A stretch of 64,000 bases of DNA from positions 434,001 through 498,000 of the forward strand of contig NZ_SRXY01000001.1 in the NCBI RefSeq assembly GCF_004804335.1. The letters run 5' to 3'. The DNA is from Pacificoceanicola onchidii. Its GTDB lineage: Bacteria; Pseudomonadota; Alphaproteobacteria; Rhodobacterales; Rhodobacteraceae. Shown piece after piece: positions 43,392 through 55,001 of the stretch. Position 1 is the stretch's first letter. Every line of letters begins with the position of its first letter. Under the pieces are notes generated by a model that saw nothing but the letters and a program-made list of their open reading frames with translations, ran no database searches and was not told the DNA's origin. A program made the position numbers and the translations under genes.

Positions 43392-45025
43392 GCGGAGTCC
43401 CCCAACGGCGCATCGAGCCGGATGACGCGATCCAGCCGGGCGATCAGCTTCGGATCATGGGTCGAGACCATCAGCGTGCCACCCGCAGCGGAGAACGCCA
43501 GCAGGCTGTCGATAATCTCATCGGCGGTCTGCGCATCGAGGTCAGCGGTTGGCTCGTCGGCCAGCAAGAGCCTGGGCGCACCATGCAAGGCGCGGGCCAG
43601 CGTGATCCGCCGCGCTTCGCCGCCCGACAGCCCCGCGCCGCGCGCGCCCAATCGGGTCTGATCGCCTTCGGGCAGCGCGGCAAGCACGCCATGCAATTGC
43701 GCCGCGTCGATCACCGCCGGATCCAGGCGCGCACCAAACCCGATGTTATACCGCAGGCTGCGATCAAGGAAATGCGGGGCCTGCGGCATCCAGCCAATCC
43801 CGGCACGCCAGCTTTCGGCCACGTCATCATCAAGCATCTGATCATTCAGCAAAATCGCGCCGCGATCCGGGCGCTCAAGTCCAGCCAGAAGCCGCAGGAG
43901 CGACGTTTTACCACTGCCGCTTGACCCGATGATTGCCAAGCTGTCACCGGGAGACACCGTCAGATCGGGATACCGTCGATTGCGGAAATGTAGGCCGGAG
44001 ACATACACCTCGGCGCCCCGCAAATCGGCATCGGTTGCGCCGCCGCCCATCCGCAAAGGCCTGTCCTCTGTTCGCCAGTCCTGCAACTCCTGCAGCACGG
44101 CTTCTGCGGCGGCGCGGTCATGCCAGGCCGCTGCCAGATCTCGCAGCGGCTGAAAATAATCCGGAGCAAGCAGGAGAAGGTAGATCCCTGCAATCGGGCT
44201 CAACGCTCCGCCCCATGCGCCCCATTTCAACTCTCCCAACAGGCTGAACCCAACCCAGACCGCGACCATCGCCACGCCGATTGCCGAGAAAAGCTCCAAA
44301 ACGGTCGACGACAGGAAAGCGACGCGCAGGACCGCCATGGTGCGGTCTCGCAAGCTGTCGGAAGCAGCGGCAAAGCCGTCGATCACCGCATCCCCTGCCC
44401 CGATCAGCCGGAAGTCGGACAGCGCTGCAAGGCGGTCCACCAGCAAATCGCTCAGCGCCCCAACCTCAACCATCTGCCGCGCGCTGGCTGCCTTGGCCGC
44501 CCAGCCGACCAAGGCCATGAAGACCGGGATCAGCGGGCCAGCTGCCAAAAGCACAACCGCCACTGCCCAACTGTGCCAAAGCGCCAGGAAGAAGATGACG
44601 AGCGGCAGTACAGCGGCCTTGGTGCGTGCCGGTTTGTACCGCAGCAACCACGGACGCACCGCTTCCAGTTTCTCCGCTGCCATGGCCGCCAGAGCGCCGG
44701 CGTTGCCGAACCGGGAGTCCTGCGACAGGGTGCTTTCGCGCGCCACGATTTCCGAACGTAGCGCCATGATGCGCACATCGGCGGCCTCTGCCAAAATGCG
44801 CTGAGACGACACATCGATCAACGCGCGGACAACCGCCAGCGCGGCAAAGCCCATCGGCGCGATCAGGACCGGAGCCGTTGCCGGTGCCTTCAGCAACTCC
44901 GCCATGACCCATGCGAGCAGCGCGGCCTGCAATGGCCAGATCAGCCCGGCCAGAACGGCAAGCAAAGCTCCGGTTCGCTCTCCGGTTTTGAGGCTGTGTT
45001 CTGAAAGGGGTTGCGCAGCGAGCAT
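43388..45025 (-). CDS. cydD: ABC transporter CydD (thiol export for bd oxidase assembly)
   Basis: About 545 residues; the other half of CydDC, with six helices and an ATPase domain (Walker A GSSGSGKTS, signature LSGGEARRI, Walker B LLLADEPTADLD). The start is not certain: ATG 45025 or GTG 45040. The GTG lies inside the NsrR-like palindrome and close to the predicted transcript start, so the ATG is preferred. It is the first gene of the block. The order cydDC before cydAB is common in alphaproteobacteria. Confidence 0.94.
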   Translation of the reverse strand: MLAAQPLSEHSLKTGERTGALLAVLAGLIWPLQAALLAWVMAELLKAPATAPVLIAPMGFAALAVVRALIDVSSQRILAEAADVRIMALRSEIVARESTLSQDSRFGNAGALAAMAAEKLEAVRPWLLRYKPARTKAAVLPLVIFFLALWHSWAVAVVLLAAGPLIPVFMALVGWAAKAASARQMVEVGALSDLLVDRLAALSDFRLIGAGDAVIDGFAAASDSLRDRTMAVLRVAFLSSTVLELFSAIGVAMVAVWVGFSLLGELKWGAWGGALSPIAGIYLLLLAPDYFQPLRDLAAAWHDRAAAEAVLQELQDWRTEDRPLRMGGGATDADLRGAEVYVSGLHFRNRRYPDLTVSPGDSLAIIGSSGSGKTSLLRLLAGLERPDRGAILLNDQMLDDDVAESWRAGIGWMPQAPHFLDRSLRYNIGFGARLDPAVIDAAQLHGVLAALPEGDQTRLGARGAGLSGGEARRITLARALHGAPRLLLADEPTADLDAQTADEIIDSLLAFSAAGGTLMVSTHDPKLIARLDRVIRLDAPLGDSA

Positions 45026-45030
45026 CGAAC

Positions 45031-45059
45031 TATAATCCACATTTCAAATGGGTATTATA
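45031..45059. promoter_or_regulatory. NsrR-like palindrome over the cydD promoter
   Basis: Two 14-base arms around a central C, TATAATCCACATTT and AAATGGGTATTATA, match at 12 of 14 positions when folded. The ACATTT-N-AAATG centre resembles NsrR (Rrf2) boxes. The minus-strand arm contains a perfect TATAAT -10, so binding would block transcription. nsrR is divergent next to it. Confidence 0.68.
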
Positions 45060-45079
45060 ACGCACAGCAGAGCGGCGAC

Positions 45080-45093
45080 TTGATCCATCTCAA
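45080..45093. promoter_or_regulatory. FNR/FnrL box upstream of cydD
   Basis: TTGATCCATCTCAA, one mismatch from TTGAT-N4-ATCAA. It ends 20 bases before the TATAAT read on the minus strand, the class II position. It could also affect the divergent nsrR gene. Confidence 0.68.
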
Positions 45094-45147
45094 GGAATAT
45101 CGGTATTTTTGGTGCAAGTATTTCTCGAGACATAACCCGAGCACCCC

Positions 45148-45618
45148 ATGCGCCTGACCACCAGAACCAACCTCGCCGCCCGTATCCTGATGGCCTGCGC
45201 GATCAACCCCGATCGCCTGCTCAGAACTGCGGAAATCGCGGACCTGTGCAATTGCTCTACCAATCATACGGCGCATGTGGTGCAACGTCTGAACGCGGCG
45301 GGCTTCCTGTGGACGACGCGCGGGCGGACCGGTGGGATTCGGCTTGCCTTGCCGGTCAACCAGATTTCCATCGGGGACGTGTTTCGCCTGTTCGAGGCCG
45401 ATATCCCCTTTGCCGAGTGTTTCGACGCCGAAACCAACACCTGCCCGCTCTCCGCGACCTGCCGTTTGCGCAACTACATCACGCGGGCACTTGAGGCATT
45501 CTACCATGAGCTGGACATGGTCACGCTTGATGACCTAGTGCGCGGCAATTGCGGCCTTCAGCAGCTTTTGGCGATGCAGCCCGCGCTGCCGGATCACTGC
45601 GATACCACGCGCCCCTGA
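45148..45618 (+). CDS. nsrR: Rrf2-family nitric-oxide-sensing repressor NsrR
   Basis: A 156-residue Rrf2 protein: winged helix with AEIADLCNCSTNHTAHVVQRL and the wing TTRGRTGGIRLA. The three iron-sulfur Cys are in ECFDAETNTCPLSATC (C-x7-C-x5-C), the NsrR pattern. NsrR represses nitric-oxide-stress genes until NO damages its cluster. It is divergent from cydD, whose promoter has an NsrR-like palindrome, so this is probably its local target. Confidence 0.87.
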   Translation: MRLTTRTNLAARILMACAINPDRLLRTAEIADLCNCSTNHTAHVVQRLNAAGFLWTTRGRTGGIRLALPVNQISIGDVFRLFEADIPFAECFDAETNTCPLSATCRLRNYITRALEAFYHELDMVTLDDLVRGNCGLQQLLAMQPALPDHCDTTRP

Positions 45619-45650
45619 GACCCCGCGACAAGCAGGCTGTTCGGCGGGCC

Positions 45651-47054
45651 TCAGCGGCGGTGGTTCAGCATGGTAAAATGCCTGCGATGGGTCGAGAACG
45701 CCGGACGCTCCGGTTTTTCCGGTTCCGTCACCTCCGCCTGAGACATCACGCGCCTGGCAAGCCAAAGGGAGACCAGCGCGACAAGCACGCCGCCCGCCAT
45801 TTGCCCGACAAGAACCCCTTCGGCGCCAAGGACCGCCGCGCCAATGGCGACAAACGGCACAACACCCAAGGTGTTGCGGCCCCAGTTGATCCATGTCGAA
45901 TAGAACGGGTGACCGAGGTTGTTGTAGGAGGCGTTGGCGATAAAGATAATCCCGTTGAAAATCCACGCCAGCGACAGAGGCCCGCAAAACAGATAGATCA
46001 GATCACGTGCCGTTCCTTGCGCGTTGAACAGATCGGCGATTGGCCCGCGCAGGAGGAACAGCAGCAGAACAACCGGGACGACAAACACCACGGTCAGTTC
46101 AATGGCCCGGCGGAATGCACTGCGCACCCGGTCATGTTGCCCCGCACCGAAATTCTGTCCGATGATCGGCCCTATCGCGCCCGACATGGCAAAGATCAGG
46201 GCAAAGGCAATCGGCGTCAGACGCCCGACCACGGCCATCCCGGCCACGGCCTCTTCTCCAAAAGCAGACGCGGCGCGGGTGACATAGGCGCTGCCAATCG
46301 GGGTCGCGATGTTGGCCAGCATGGCCGGAGTGGCCAGCCCGGCAATCAGGCTTATGTCTTTGACAATCTTCAACGGTGCGCAGCTTGTCAGCCCGCCATA
46401 GCGCCGGATGACATACCAGAGCCCCGATCCGGCGATGGACAGGCGCGCCGCAACCGAAGCCCATGCTGCGCCGTCGAGCCCCATATCCAGCACAAAGATA
46501 AAGATCGGATCGAGCACCGCATTCACGGCTCCGCCGATGATCGTAACCATCATCGACAGGTTCGCCGCGCCATGGCTGCGCAGGGCGGCGGAGGCGATCA
46601 TGCCGATCATCAGGATGGGCATGGTCGGGATCAGGATGCGCAAATAAGAAATCGCCAGATCCTGTGTCTGCCCTGCTGCCCCTACAAGCGCGGTCAGCGC
46701 AGGCAGGCTGATGAACACAAGCGCCGCAAAGCCGACGGCAAAGAGAAATCCGAGCACCATGACATGGGTCAGCACTTCGCTCGCCCGATCCCCACGTCCT
46801 TCGCCCAACGCCCGCGCAACCAGCGCCCCGGCAGCAATCGAAAACCCGATGCTGACGGAGGTGGTCATGAACAGGATCGACCCGGCAAACCCCACCGCCG
46901 CCGCAAGTTCCGACACGCCGAGCATGGAGATGAACACCATGTCCACCAGATCGACCACAAAGAGCGCCAGAAGGCCCACCGCCGAGGTCAGCGACATGAC
47001 CACGATATGACGGGTCAGGCTACCGGTGAGGAAACGCGCCTGGCTGTCGCTCAT
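45651..47054 (-). CDS. MATE-family multidrug/sodium exporter
   Basis: A 467-residue membrane protein with twelve helices in two halves of MATE type (GFAGSILFMTTSVSIGFSIA and NFGAGQHDRVRSAFRRAIEL are recognisable). MATE proteins export cationic drugs or metabolites against Na+ or H+. CGGAG precedes the ATG, which overlaps the stop of the upstream antiporter gene by 4 bases, so the two are co-translated. Substrate unknown. Confidence 0.93.
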   Translation of the reverse strand: MSDSQARFLTGSLTRHIVVMSLTSAVGLLALFVVDLVDMVFISMLGVSELAAAVGFAGSILFMTTSVSIGFSIAAGALVARALGEGRGDRASEVLTHVMVLGFLFAVGFAALVFISLPALTALVGAAGQTQDLAISYLRILIPTMPILMIGMIASAALRSHGAANLSMMVTIIGGAVNAVLDPIFIFVLDMGLDGAAWASVAARLSIAGSGLWYVIRRYGGLTSCAPLKIVKDISLIAGLATPAMLANIATPIGSAYVTRAASAFGEEAVAGMAVVGRLTPIAFALIFAMSGAIGPIIGQNFGAGQHDRVRSAFRRAIELTVVFVVPVVLLLFLLRGPIADLFNAQGTARDLIYLFCGPLSLAWIFNGIIFIANASYNNLGHPFYSTWINWGRNTLGVVPFVAIGAAVLGAEGVLVGQMAGGVLVALVSLWLARRVMSQAEVTEPEKPERPAFSTHRRHFTMLNHRR

Positions 47055-48931
47055 GCGCTTTTCTCCGACAGGATGGTTTCGATCCGGGCGTAGAGATCTG
47101 CCTCCCAGCCTTCGCGCATTTCGTGGAACCGTTCGAGCAGCTCTTCGTTCTGATGCATCGGGATCGTCGGATCGTAGTGATCTGCAGCCATCAGCATGGC
47201 GTTGCGGTCAAACTCCTGAAAGGCGTCGACGACGCCTTCGGCCTGATCCCGCGAATAGCCCAGAGCCTCCACCGCAGAGCGGCCCATGCGCAGCGAGCTG
47301 TCATAGGTTTCGCGGATGATATCGCGGCAGCCTGCGGCCCAGAGATCATAGACATGGCTGCGATCTACGGCACGCGCCACGATGTGCACATCGGGATAAT
47401 GGTGGCGGACGTATTTCACCAGTTCGGTGATCTGTTCCTTGCCGTCAATCGCGATGACCATCAGCTTGGCATCATGAATGCCCGCCGCATGCAGCAGATC
47501 AGGCCGCGTGGCGTCCCCGAAATAAGCCTGCACGCCAAAGACTTTCAGAATCTCCAGCTGTTTCGCGCTGAAATCGATCACCGTCGGCGAAAGCCGCGCA
47601 CCGCGCAGCATCCGCGCCACGATCCCGCCAACCCGGCCATGGCCCGCGATGATGATGTTGCTGGGCTCTTCGATCTGATCCATCTCGCGCTCGTCCGCAC
47701 CGCTGTAGCGCGGCGCAATCACCCGATCGTACAGGATGAAAAGCGCCGGGGTCAGCAGCATCGACAAGGCCACAACCAGCAAAAGCTGATCGGCCACGGC
47801 GGCGGGTATAACCGCGTTGGCAACGGTGAAGGACAGCAGCACAAAGCCAAATTCACCCGCCTGCGCGAGGCCCAGCGCAAAGAGGTAACGATCCGCCCCT
47901 TCGATCTTGAAGACGATGGCCAGCACAAACAAAACCGCCGCCTTGAGCAGGATCAGGCCAAGGGTCAACCCAAGGATGATGGCGAAATTGTCGAACAGCA
48001 GGCCAAAGTTGATCCCTGCACCAACGGTCATGAAGAAGAGGCCAAGCAGCAGCCCCTTGAACGGATCAATGTCGCTTTCCAGCTCGTGCCGGTACTCACT
48101 GTTGGCCAGCACAACGCCTGCAAGGAAGGTGCCAAGCGCCGGGGAAAGGCCGACCAGCGTCATCAGAAGGGCAATGCCGATGACCATCATCAGCGCCGTG
48201 GCCACAAACAATTCGCGCAGGTCGGCGGCGGCGATGAAACGGAACAGCGGGCTGGTGAGATAGGAGCCGATACCGATCACGGCAGCGATGGCACCGATTG
48301 TCACCAGCGCAACGCCCCAACCGGGAAGGCCATCAACCAGGCTGAGGCTGGCGCCATGATCCCCTTCACCACCATGATCGCCATGACCGGCCGCATGAGA
48401 CAGGGACTCCGCCAGTTCCGGCATGGCCAGAAGTGGAATAAGGGCAAGCATCGGAATGACGGCAATGTCCTGAAACAGCAGCACGGAAAAGCTCGACTGG
48501 CCGCCATCGCTCTTCATGAGCCCCTTTTCACCCAGCGTTTGCAGCACAATCGCGGTAGAGGAGAGCGCCAGCACAAGGCCAATGGCAAGGGCCACGGTCC
48601 AGACCTGCCCGAATGCCATGGCCACCGCCATCACCAGAAGCGTGGTCAATCCGACCTGTCCACCGCCCAGCCCCAGCAGGCGCGCGCGCATGGACCAGAG
48701 CATCTTCGGCTCCAGTTCCAGCCCGACAAGGAAGAGCATCATCACCACGCCAAACTCGGCGAAGTGCTGAAGCGCCACAACGTCCACGTGAAGAACCGCC
48801 AAGACCGGACTGATCGCGATCCCGGCAATCAGGTAGCCCAGCACAGAGCCAAGCCCCAGCCGCGTGGCCAGCGGGACAGAGAACACACCGGCAATCAGGA
48901 AAATAAAGGCAAGAAGCAGAAAGTCGGTCAC
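47051..48931 (-). CDS. CPA2 cation:proton antiporter with TrkA-N domain (KefB/KefC-like)
   Basis: A 626-residue protein: about twelve membrane helices (1-390) of the CPA2 exchanger type and a C-terminal TrkA-N nucleotide-binding domain (IIIAGHGRVGGIVARMLRG; then FGDATRPDLL). Kef-type systems release K+ in exchange for H+ under electrophile stress, gated by glutathione conjugates. A His/Gly/Asp-rich loop (HGDHGGEGDHG, near residue 195) is an insertion not usual in Kef and may bind metal. GTG start after GGGGGG. It forms an operon with the MATE gene. Confidence 0.9.
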   Translation of the reverse strand: MTDFLLLAFIFLIAGVFSVPLATRLGLGSVLGYLIAGIAISPVLAVLHVDVVALQHFAEFGVVMMLFLVGLELEPKMLWSMRARLLGLGGGQVGLTTLLVMAVAMAFGQVWTVALAIGLVLALSSTAIVLQTLGEKGLMKSDGGQSSFSVLLFQDIAVIPMLALIPLLAMPELAESLSHAAGHGDHGGEGDHGASLSLVDGLPGWGVALVTIGAIAAVIGIGSYLTSPLFRFIAAADLRELFVATALMMVIGIALLMTLVGLSPALGTFLAGVVLANSEYRHELESDIDPFKGLLLGLFFMTVGAGINFGLLFDNFAIILGLTLGLILLKAAVLFVLAIVFKIEGADRYLFALGLAQAGEFGFVLLSFTVANAVIPAAVADQLLLVVALSMLLTPALFILYDRVIAPRYSGADEREMDQIEEPSNIIIAGHGRVGGIVARMLRGARLSPTVIDFSAKQLEILKVFGVQAYFGDATRPDLLHAAGIHDAKLMVIAIDGKEQITELVKYVRHHYPDVHIVARAVDRSHVYDLWAAGCRDIIRETYDSSLRMGRSAVEALGYSRDQAEGVVDAFQEFDRNAMLMAADHYDPTIPMHQNEELLERFHEMREGWEADLYARIETILSEKSA

Positions 48932-49044
48932 GACACCCCCCTATTCGCAAACCATTGTGCGACCTTACCCATTTTGAGCGGTAAGGACGCAAGAGGAAAC
49001 TCTCTACCCGCGCACAGGGCCCCGCGCATCACAGCGAATGCGGG

Positions 49045-50088
49045 TTACTTGAGCTCAAAGATTGGTACGAACGTCGGCGGAGCCAATGTCTCGCGCATGG
49101 AATCGTTTGTCAGTGTGGCCTGATTGAACAGGGAAATTCTGGGCCCCGCGTGGGGCAGGTCCAACTCCCCTTCGATGGCGCGAACAGCCTGTTCGATGGC
49201 CAGTCGCCCCTGAAGAACCGGGTGATCGGACGGGGCGGCAATGATCCTGCCCCGCCGGATCCCGCGATAGACCGCATGGGTCATGTAGTCGGAAATGACG
49301 CCGACCCGATCCTGCAACCCGAGCGCACGCAGGATCGAGACACTGGCCTCCGCCGCCGGGGCAGAGCCGACGATATAGTCAATGTCCGGATGCTCATCGA
49401 GCGCTTCCTCAACCAGAAGAACCTGAATTTCGCGTCCGGTGTCTCCGAATTTCGTGGTGACGATGCGGGCAGAGCTGTGTTCAAGCGCGCCGCGAAAGCC
49501 TTTCTCCACGAAGCTCACCCATCCCGCCCCCTCCGGGCCGGGAAACCAGGCCACATCGACGGGCGCTGATCCTTTCGGGTGCCGACGGCTCAGAACCTCC
49601 CCCGCAGCCCGCCCCATGTCTTCCCAGGACACTCCGGATTTCGCGCTGATCCCGGGATCGGCAATGTCGTTGACGGCAGCAATCACGGGGATGTCCTGCG
49701 CGATGGCGGACACTGTTTCAGTCAGACCTTCATAGGACACGGTGCCTACAATCAGAGCATCAACCCCGTGGTCCGTGCAATTTTTGATCTGTTGGATCTG
49801 GCGGTCCACATTTGGGTATCCACCCGCCTCGACCAGACGGAAAGTAACGCCAAGCCGACGCGCTTCTTCGACCATTCCGTAGTTCACGCTGAGCCAGTAA
49901 GCGTCCTTGAGGTGGGGGAACGAGACGCAAATCCGCCAGGCCTCACGCGCAGAGGTCAGGGGTTGATAGTCGATGGCACGGGATGGGCTGTCATAGTTGA
50001 AGGGCACGGCTGGCGCCTGAAGCGGCCAAGTCTCCGCCATGGCCATGGCAGGGAGGCACAGACCGACGAGGATGCTCTTGAGTGACAT
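49045..50088 (-). CDS. torT: periplasmic TMAO-binding sensor protein TorT
   Basis: A 347-residue periplasmic binding protein of the ribose-binding/TorT class. Signal peptide to MAMA; two-lobed fold with ICVSFPHLKDAYWLSVNYGM and IVGTVSYEGLTETVSAIAQ as recognisable TorT segments. It binds trimethylamine N-oxide (TMAO) and signals to the sensor kinase TorS. AGGAGAGG precedes the ATG at 50088. It is divergent from torS with a 41-base gap. Confidence 0.88.
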   Translation of the reverse strand: MSLKSILVGLCLPAMAMAETWPLQAPAVPFNYDSPSRAIDYQPLTSAREAWRICVSFPHLKDAYWLSVNYGMVEEARRLGVTFRLVEAGGYPNVDRQIQQIKNCTDHGVDALIVGTVSYEGLTETVSAIAQDIPVIAAVNDIADPGISAKSGVSWEDMGRAAGEVLSRRHPKGSAPVDVAWFPGPEGAGWVSFVEKGFRGALEHSSARIVTTKFGDTGREIQVLLVEEALDEHPDIDYIVGSAPAAEASVSILRALGLQDRVGVISDYMTHAVYRGIRRGRIIAAPSDHPVLQGRLAIEQAVRAIEGELDLPHAGPRISLFNQATLTNDSMRETLAPPTFVPIFELK

Positions 50089-50129
50089 TCGGGAACCTCT
50101 CCTTGTCACGCGATCATAGGAGGACAGTT

Positions 50130-53037
50130 GTGTTTGGCAAAGGCATCCGTTGCTGTTTATGCTCATTCATGCCCAAGGAACCCGGCCTGCGTTTTGGCTT
50201 AGGAAGCCGATTGATCCTCGCGTTTCTGGTGATTGCCGGTCTGCCGACAATTGCCGGCATCCTCGGCATGATCGAACTGCGCAGCCTTGCCCGGGCCCAG
50301 ACGCAGGTCATCAACCAGACAATTCCGATTATCTCCGAAGTGCGCGGTATTGCAGAGGAAAGCACGCGTCTTGTTGCGATGGCTCCGGACTTTGCCGATG
50401 TCAGCACCCAGAGCCAGCGCACCCGCAGCGCCACGTTCCTTTTGGATCAGGTGCGCGCCCTTGAGCACCGTCTGACCCGGTTGGAAAGCGAGGGGGGATC
50501 CGGCTCGGAGCGCCTGCGCGAAACGCTGGCCGAGATCGAGCTTGGGGTTGATCGGTTGAACCGAGTTGTGGGAAGCCGCATTTCCCGGATCGAGGTTCTG
50601 CGCGGAAACCTGTCCAAGGCGCTCGACGCCGCGACGGACCTTTTGAACATGGCCGATACGCTTGTTGCCAATGCGGAGATGGGCACAACGGCCGTCATAT
50701 CCAGCCTGTATGATTTCTCGCCCCCCGCAAGCGACCACGCCGACATGTTGGACAAGCTTCTGGAGGTTGACCTGTTTCAGTTGGGGCTGATGCTGGAGCT
50801 CCGGTCCCAGACGGCGGAAATCGGTCTTTTGCTCAACAAGATCGAAGATGCGGCGACACGAGACGACCTCGATGCGATCCGTCAGGACTTGCAAAACCGG
50901 CTTGCAGTGGTGTCGCGCCGGACACAGGCTATCCGTGATCCCGGCCGCTCCGAACAGGCAGGACAGCATCTCGAAACCCTGACGGCGTTGACCACTCGTG
51001 ATGGGGTGTTTGACCTCGCGGACTCCGTGTTGGAAGGGCGCGAGCAGAGCACGCTTCTCCAGACAGACCTGCAAAACGTGGCCAATCAGATTGGTCGCGA
51101 GGCAGATGCCCTTGCCGATATGTTTCAAGCGCAGGCCATCGAAGCAGGCGACATGGCGGCTCAGAGCGTCCGCACGGCACAAATACGAAACGGGGTCGCG
51201 GCGGTGGCGGCGTTTGGTCTCTCCCTCGCTGTCTTGTGGTTCATCATTCGCGGCACGATCACACGGAGATTGGATCGGATCTCTGGCGGCATGGCGGCAC
51301 TGGCCGGGGGCGATATGAACCGCAAAGTGTCAGTGCGTGGATCCGATGAGATCGGTCAGATGGAGGAAGCGGTGGAGGTCTTTCGGCAACAGGCAATTGC
51401 CAACCGGCAACTTTTGCGTGAGCGCGACCTGGCCGAGCGGGAGCTGGTGGCGCATCGCAACAACCTGCAAACGCTGGTTGCCGAACAGACGGAGCAGCTG
51501 AAACGCGAAGTCGAAGCCCACGACGCCGCAAGGCAAAAGGCCGAGGCCGCCGATCAGGCAAAGTCGGAGTTTCTGGCCATGATGAGCCATGAAATCCGAA
51601 CACCGATGAACGGTGTTCTGGGCATGTTGCGCGGACTTGGCGAAGACCGCCTGACAGACCGGCAAAACAACAGGCTCCGTACCGCCATCGCCTCCGGGCA
51701 GAACCTGCTTGAGATCCTCAATGGCATTCTCGATTTCTCGAAAGTCGAGCACGATCGGGTGGTTACAGACAACGAAACCTTCTCCCCACGTGTTCTGTTT
51801 GAAGACATTACAACGCTGATGCAGCCAAGCGCGGCCGAGAAGGGATTGGACCTGTGGCTGGACCTTCCCGATGACATCCCGGCGGCCGTTGTGGGCGATA
51901 TTGGCAAATTGCGTCAGATCCTGTTCAATCTGCTGTCCAATGCCGTCAAATTCACCACGGAAGGCGAGGTCATCCTGCGTTTGCGCATAGGCGCGGCCTC
52001 ACCCGGCCGGACCCGGATGACAATTGAAATCAGCGACACAGGAGTCGGCATTTCCGAAGACGCACAAGCCCGCGTATTCGATGCCTTCGAACAGGAGGAC
52101 GGCACCACGACCAGAACCTTCGGAGGAACCGGGCTGGGCTTGAGCATCTGCAAACGACTGGCAGAGGCGATTGATGGACGATTGAGTGTTGAAAGCACAA
52201 AGGGCGTAGGATCGGTGTTCACGCTGGTTGTGGACATGCATGTCGGGGAGGTTGCCGATCTCGAAACGCGAAGCGAGCCGCAGATCCTGCCTGTCACGCA
52301 GAACCCTCTGAAAACACTGGTTGTTGAAGACAACGAAATCAACCAGATGGTGGCCAAAAGCTTCCTTGAGCGCATGGGTCATGGCTGTGTTTGCGTGGCC
52401 AGCGCCGAGGAGGCTTTTGTCCGGCTTGAGGAAGAGGACTTCGATGTCATCCTGATGGACGTGAACCTGCCCGGCATGTCCGGCACCGAGGCCACAAGAC
52501 GGCTGCGCGCCCACCCCCGCTTTTCAGACCTGCCGGTAATCGGGATCTCCGCCCATGTCATGGAGGAAGAGGTCACATCACAACTCGACGCCGGAATGAC
52601 CTGCTTTGTTGCAAAGCCGATTTCTCCGGTTCGACTGGAGCAGGCTCTGAGCGACGTGGCCGCTGGCCGCAAAAGGAGCGTCTTTCCGTCTACCCGGCCA
52701 CAACATGTGGCGGAACAGTCGGTGCATGATGTCCTAAGGGAAAACGTGGTGGATTTTGGAGCGGAGGCCACGCGCCGTATCGCAGGCATGTTCCTGGAAC
52801 AGGTGGAAGTAGACCAACAGAGACTGCGCGAGGCCATTCTCTCAGGTCAAACATCAGCGGCGTCAAAAATCGCCCATCGCATGAAAGGCGCTGCCGGGAA
52901 TTTCGACTTCTATCCACTCATGAACATGCTGGCGCGCATCGAAAACAGCCCTTCAGAAGACAGTCTCGAAGGGCTTGCGGCCGAAATTGACACGGTTTGC
53001 GCGGAGTTGTCGGAGGCCCTGGCAGCGCTTCAGGACG

Positions 53038-53057
<20 letters not shown>
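50130..53057 (+). CDS. torS: hybrid sensor histidine kinase TorS
   Basis: About 975 residues. Two membrane helices (about 25-45 and 355-375) enclose a helical periplasmic sensor. Then come HAMP, a coiled coil, the kinase (phospho-His H487 in MSHEIRTPMNG), ATPase (FNLLSNAVKF, GTGLGLSIC), a receiver (D777 in ILMDVNLPG) and Hpt (H916 in AHRMKGAAGN). This is the four-step phosphorelay layout of TorS. The GTG at 50130 is chosen for AGGAGG six bases upstream; the later ATG 50169 has none. Its end overlaps convergent torR by 20 bases. Confidence 0.93.
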
Positions 53058-54864
<1,807 letters not shown>

Positions 54865-55001
54865 TCCCCGGCGATCAATGACCCCTGCCCTGTCCGGGCC
54901 GCATCCGGGCAGGGCATTCAACATTTCTGCGCCTCGTGACGGAACGGGGCCAAAAAACAAGCGGCCTGCCCCATGACCGCTTGGCGAGAGAGCACCAAAA
55001 C

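Noticed and set aside
47123-49123. A 666-codon plus-strand frame
   Set aside because: Shadow of the CPA2 antiporter gene; translation is low-complexity His/Gln/Arg.
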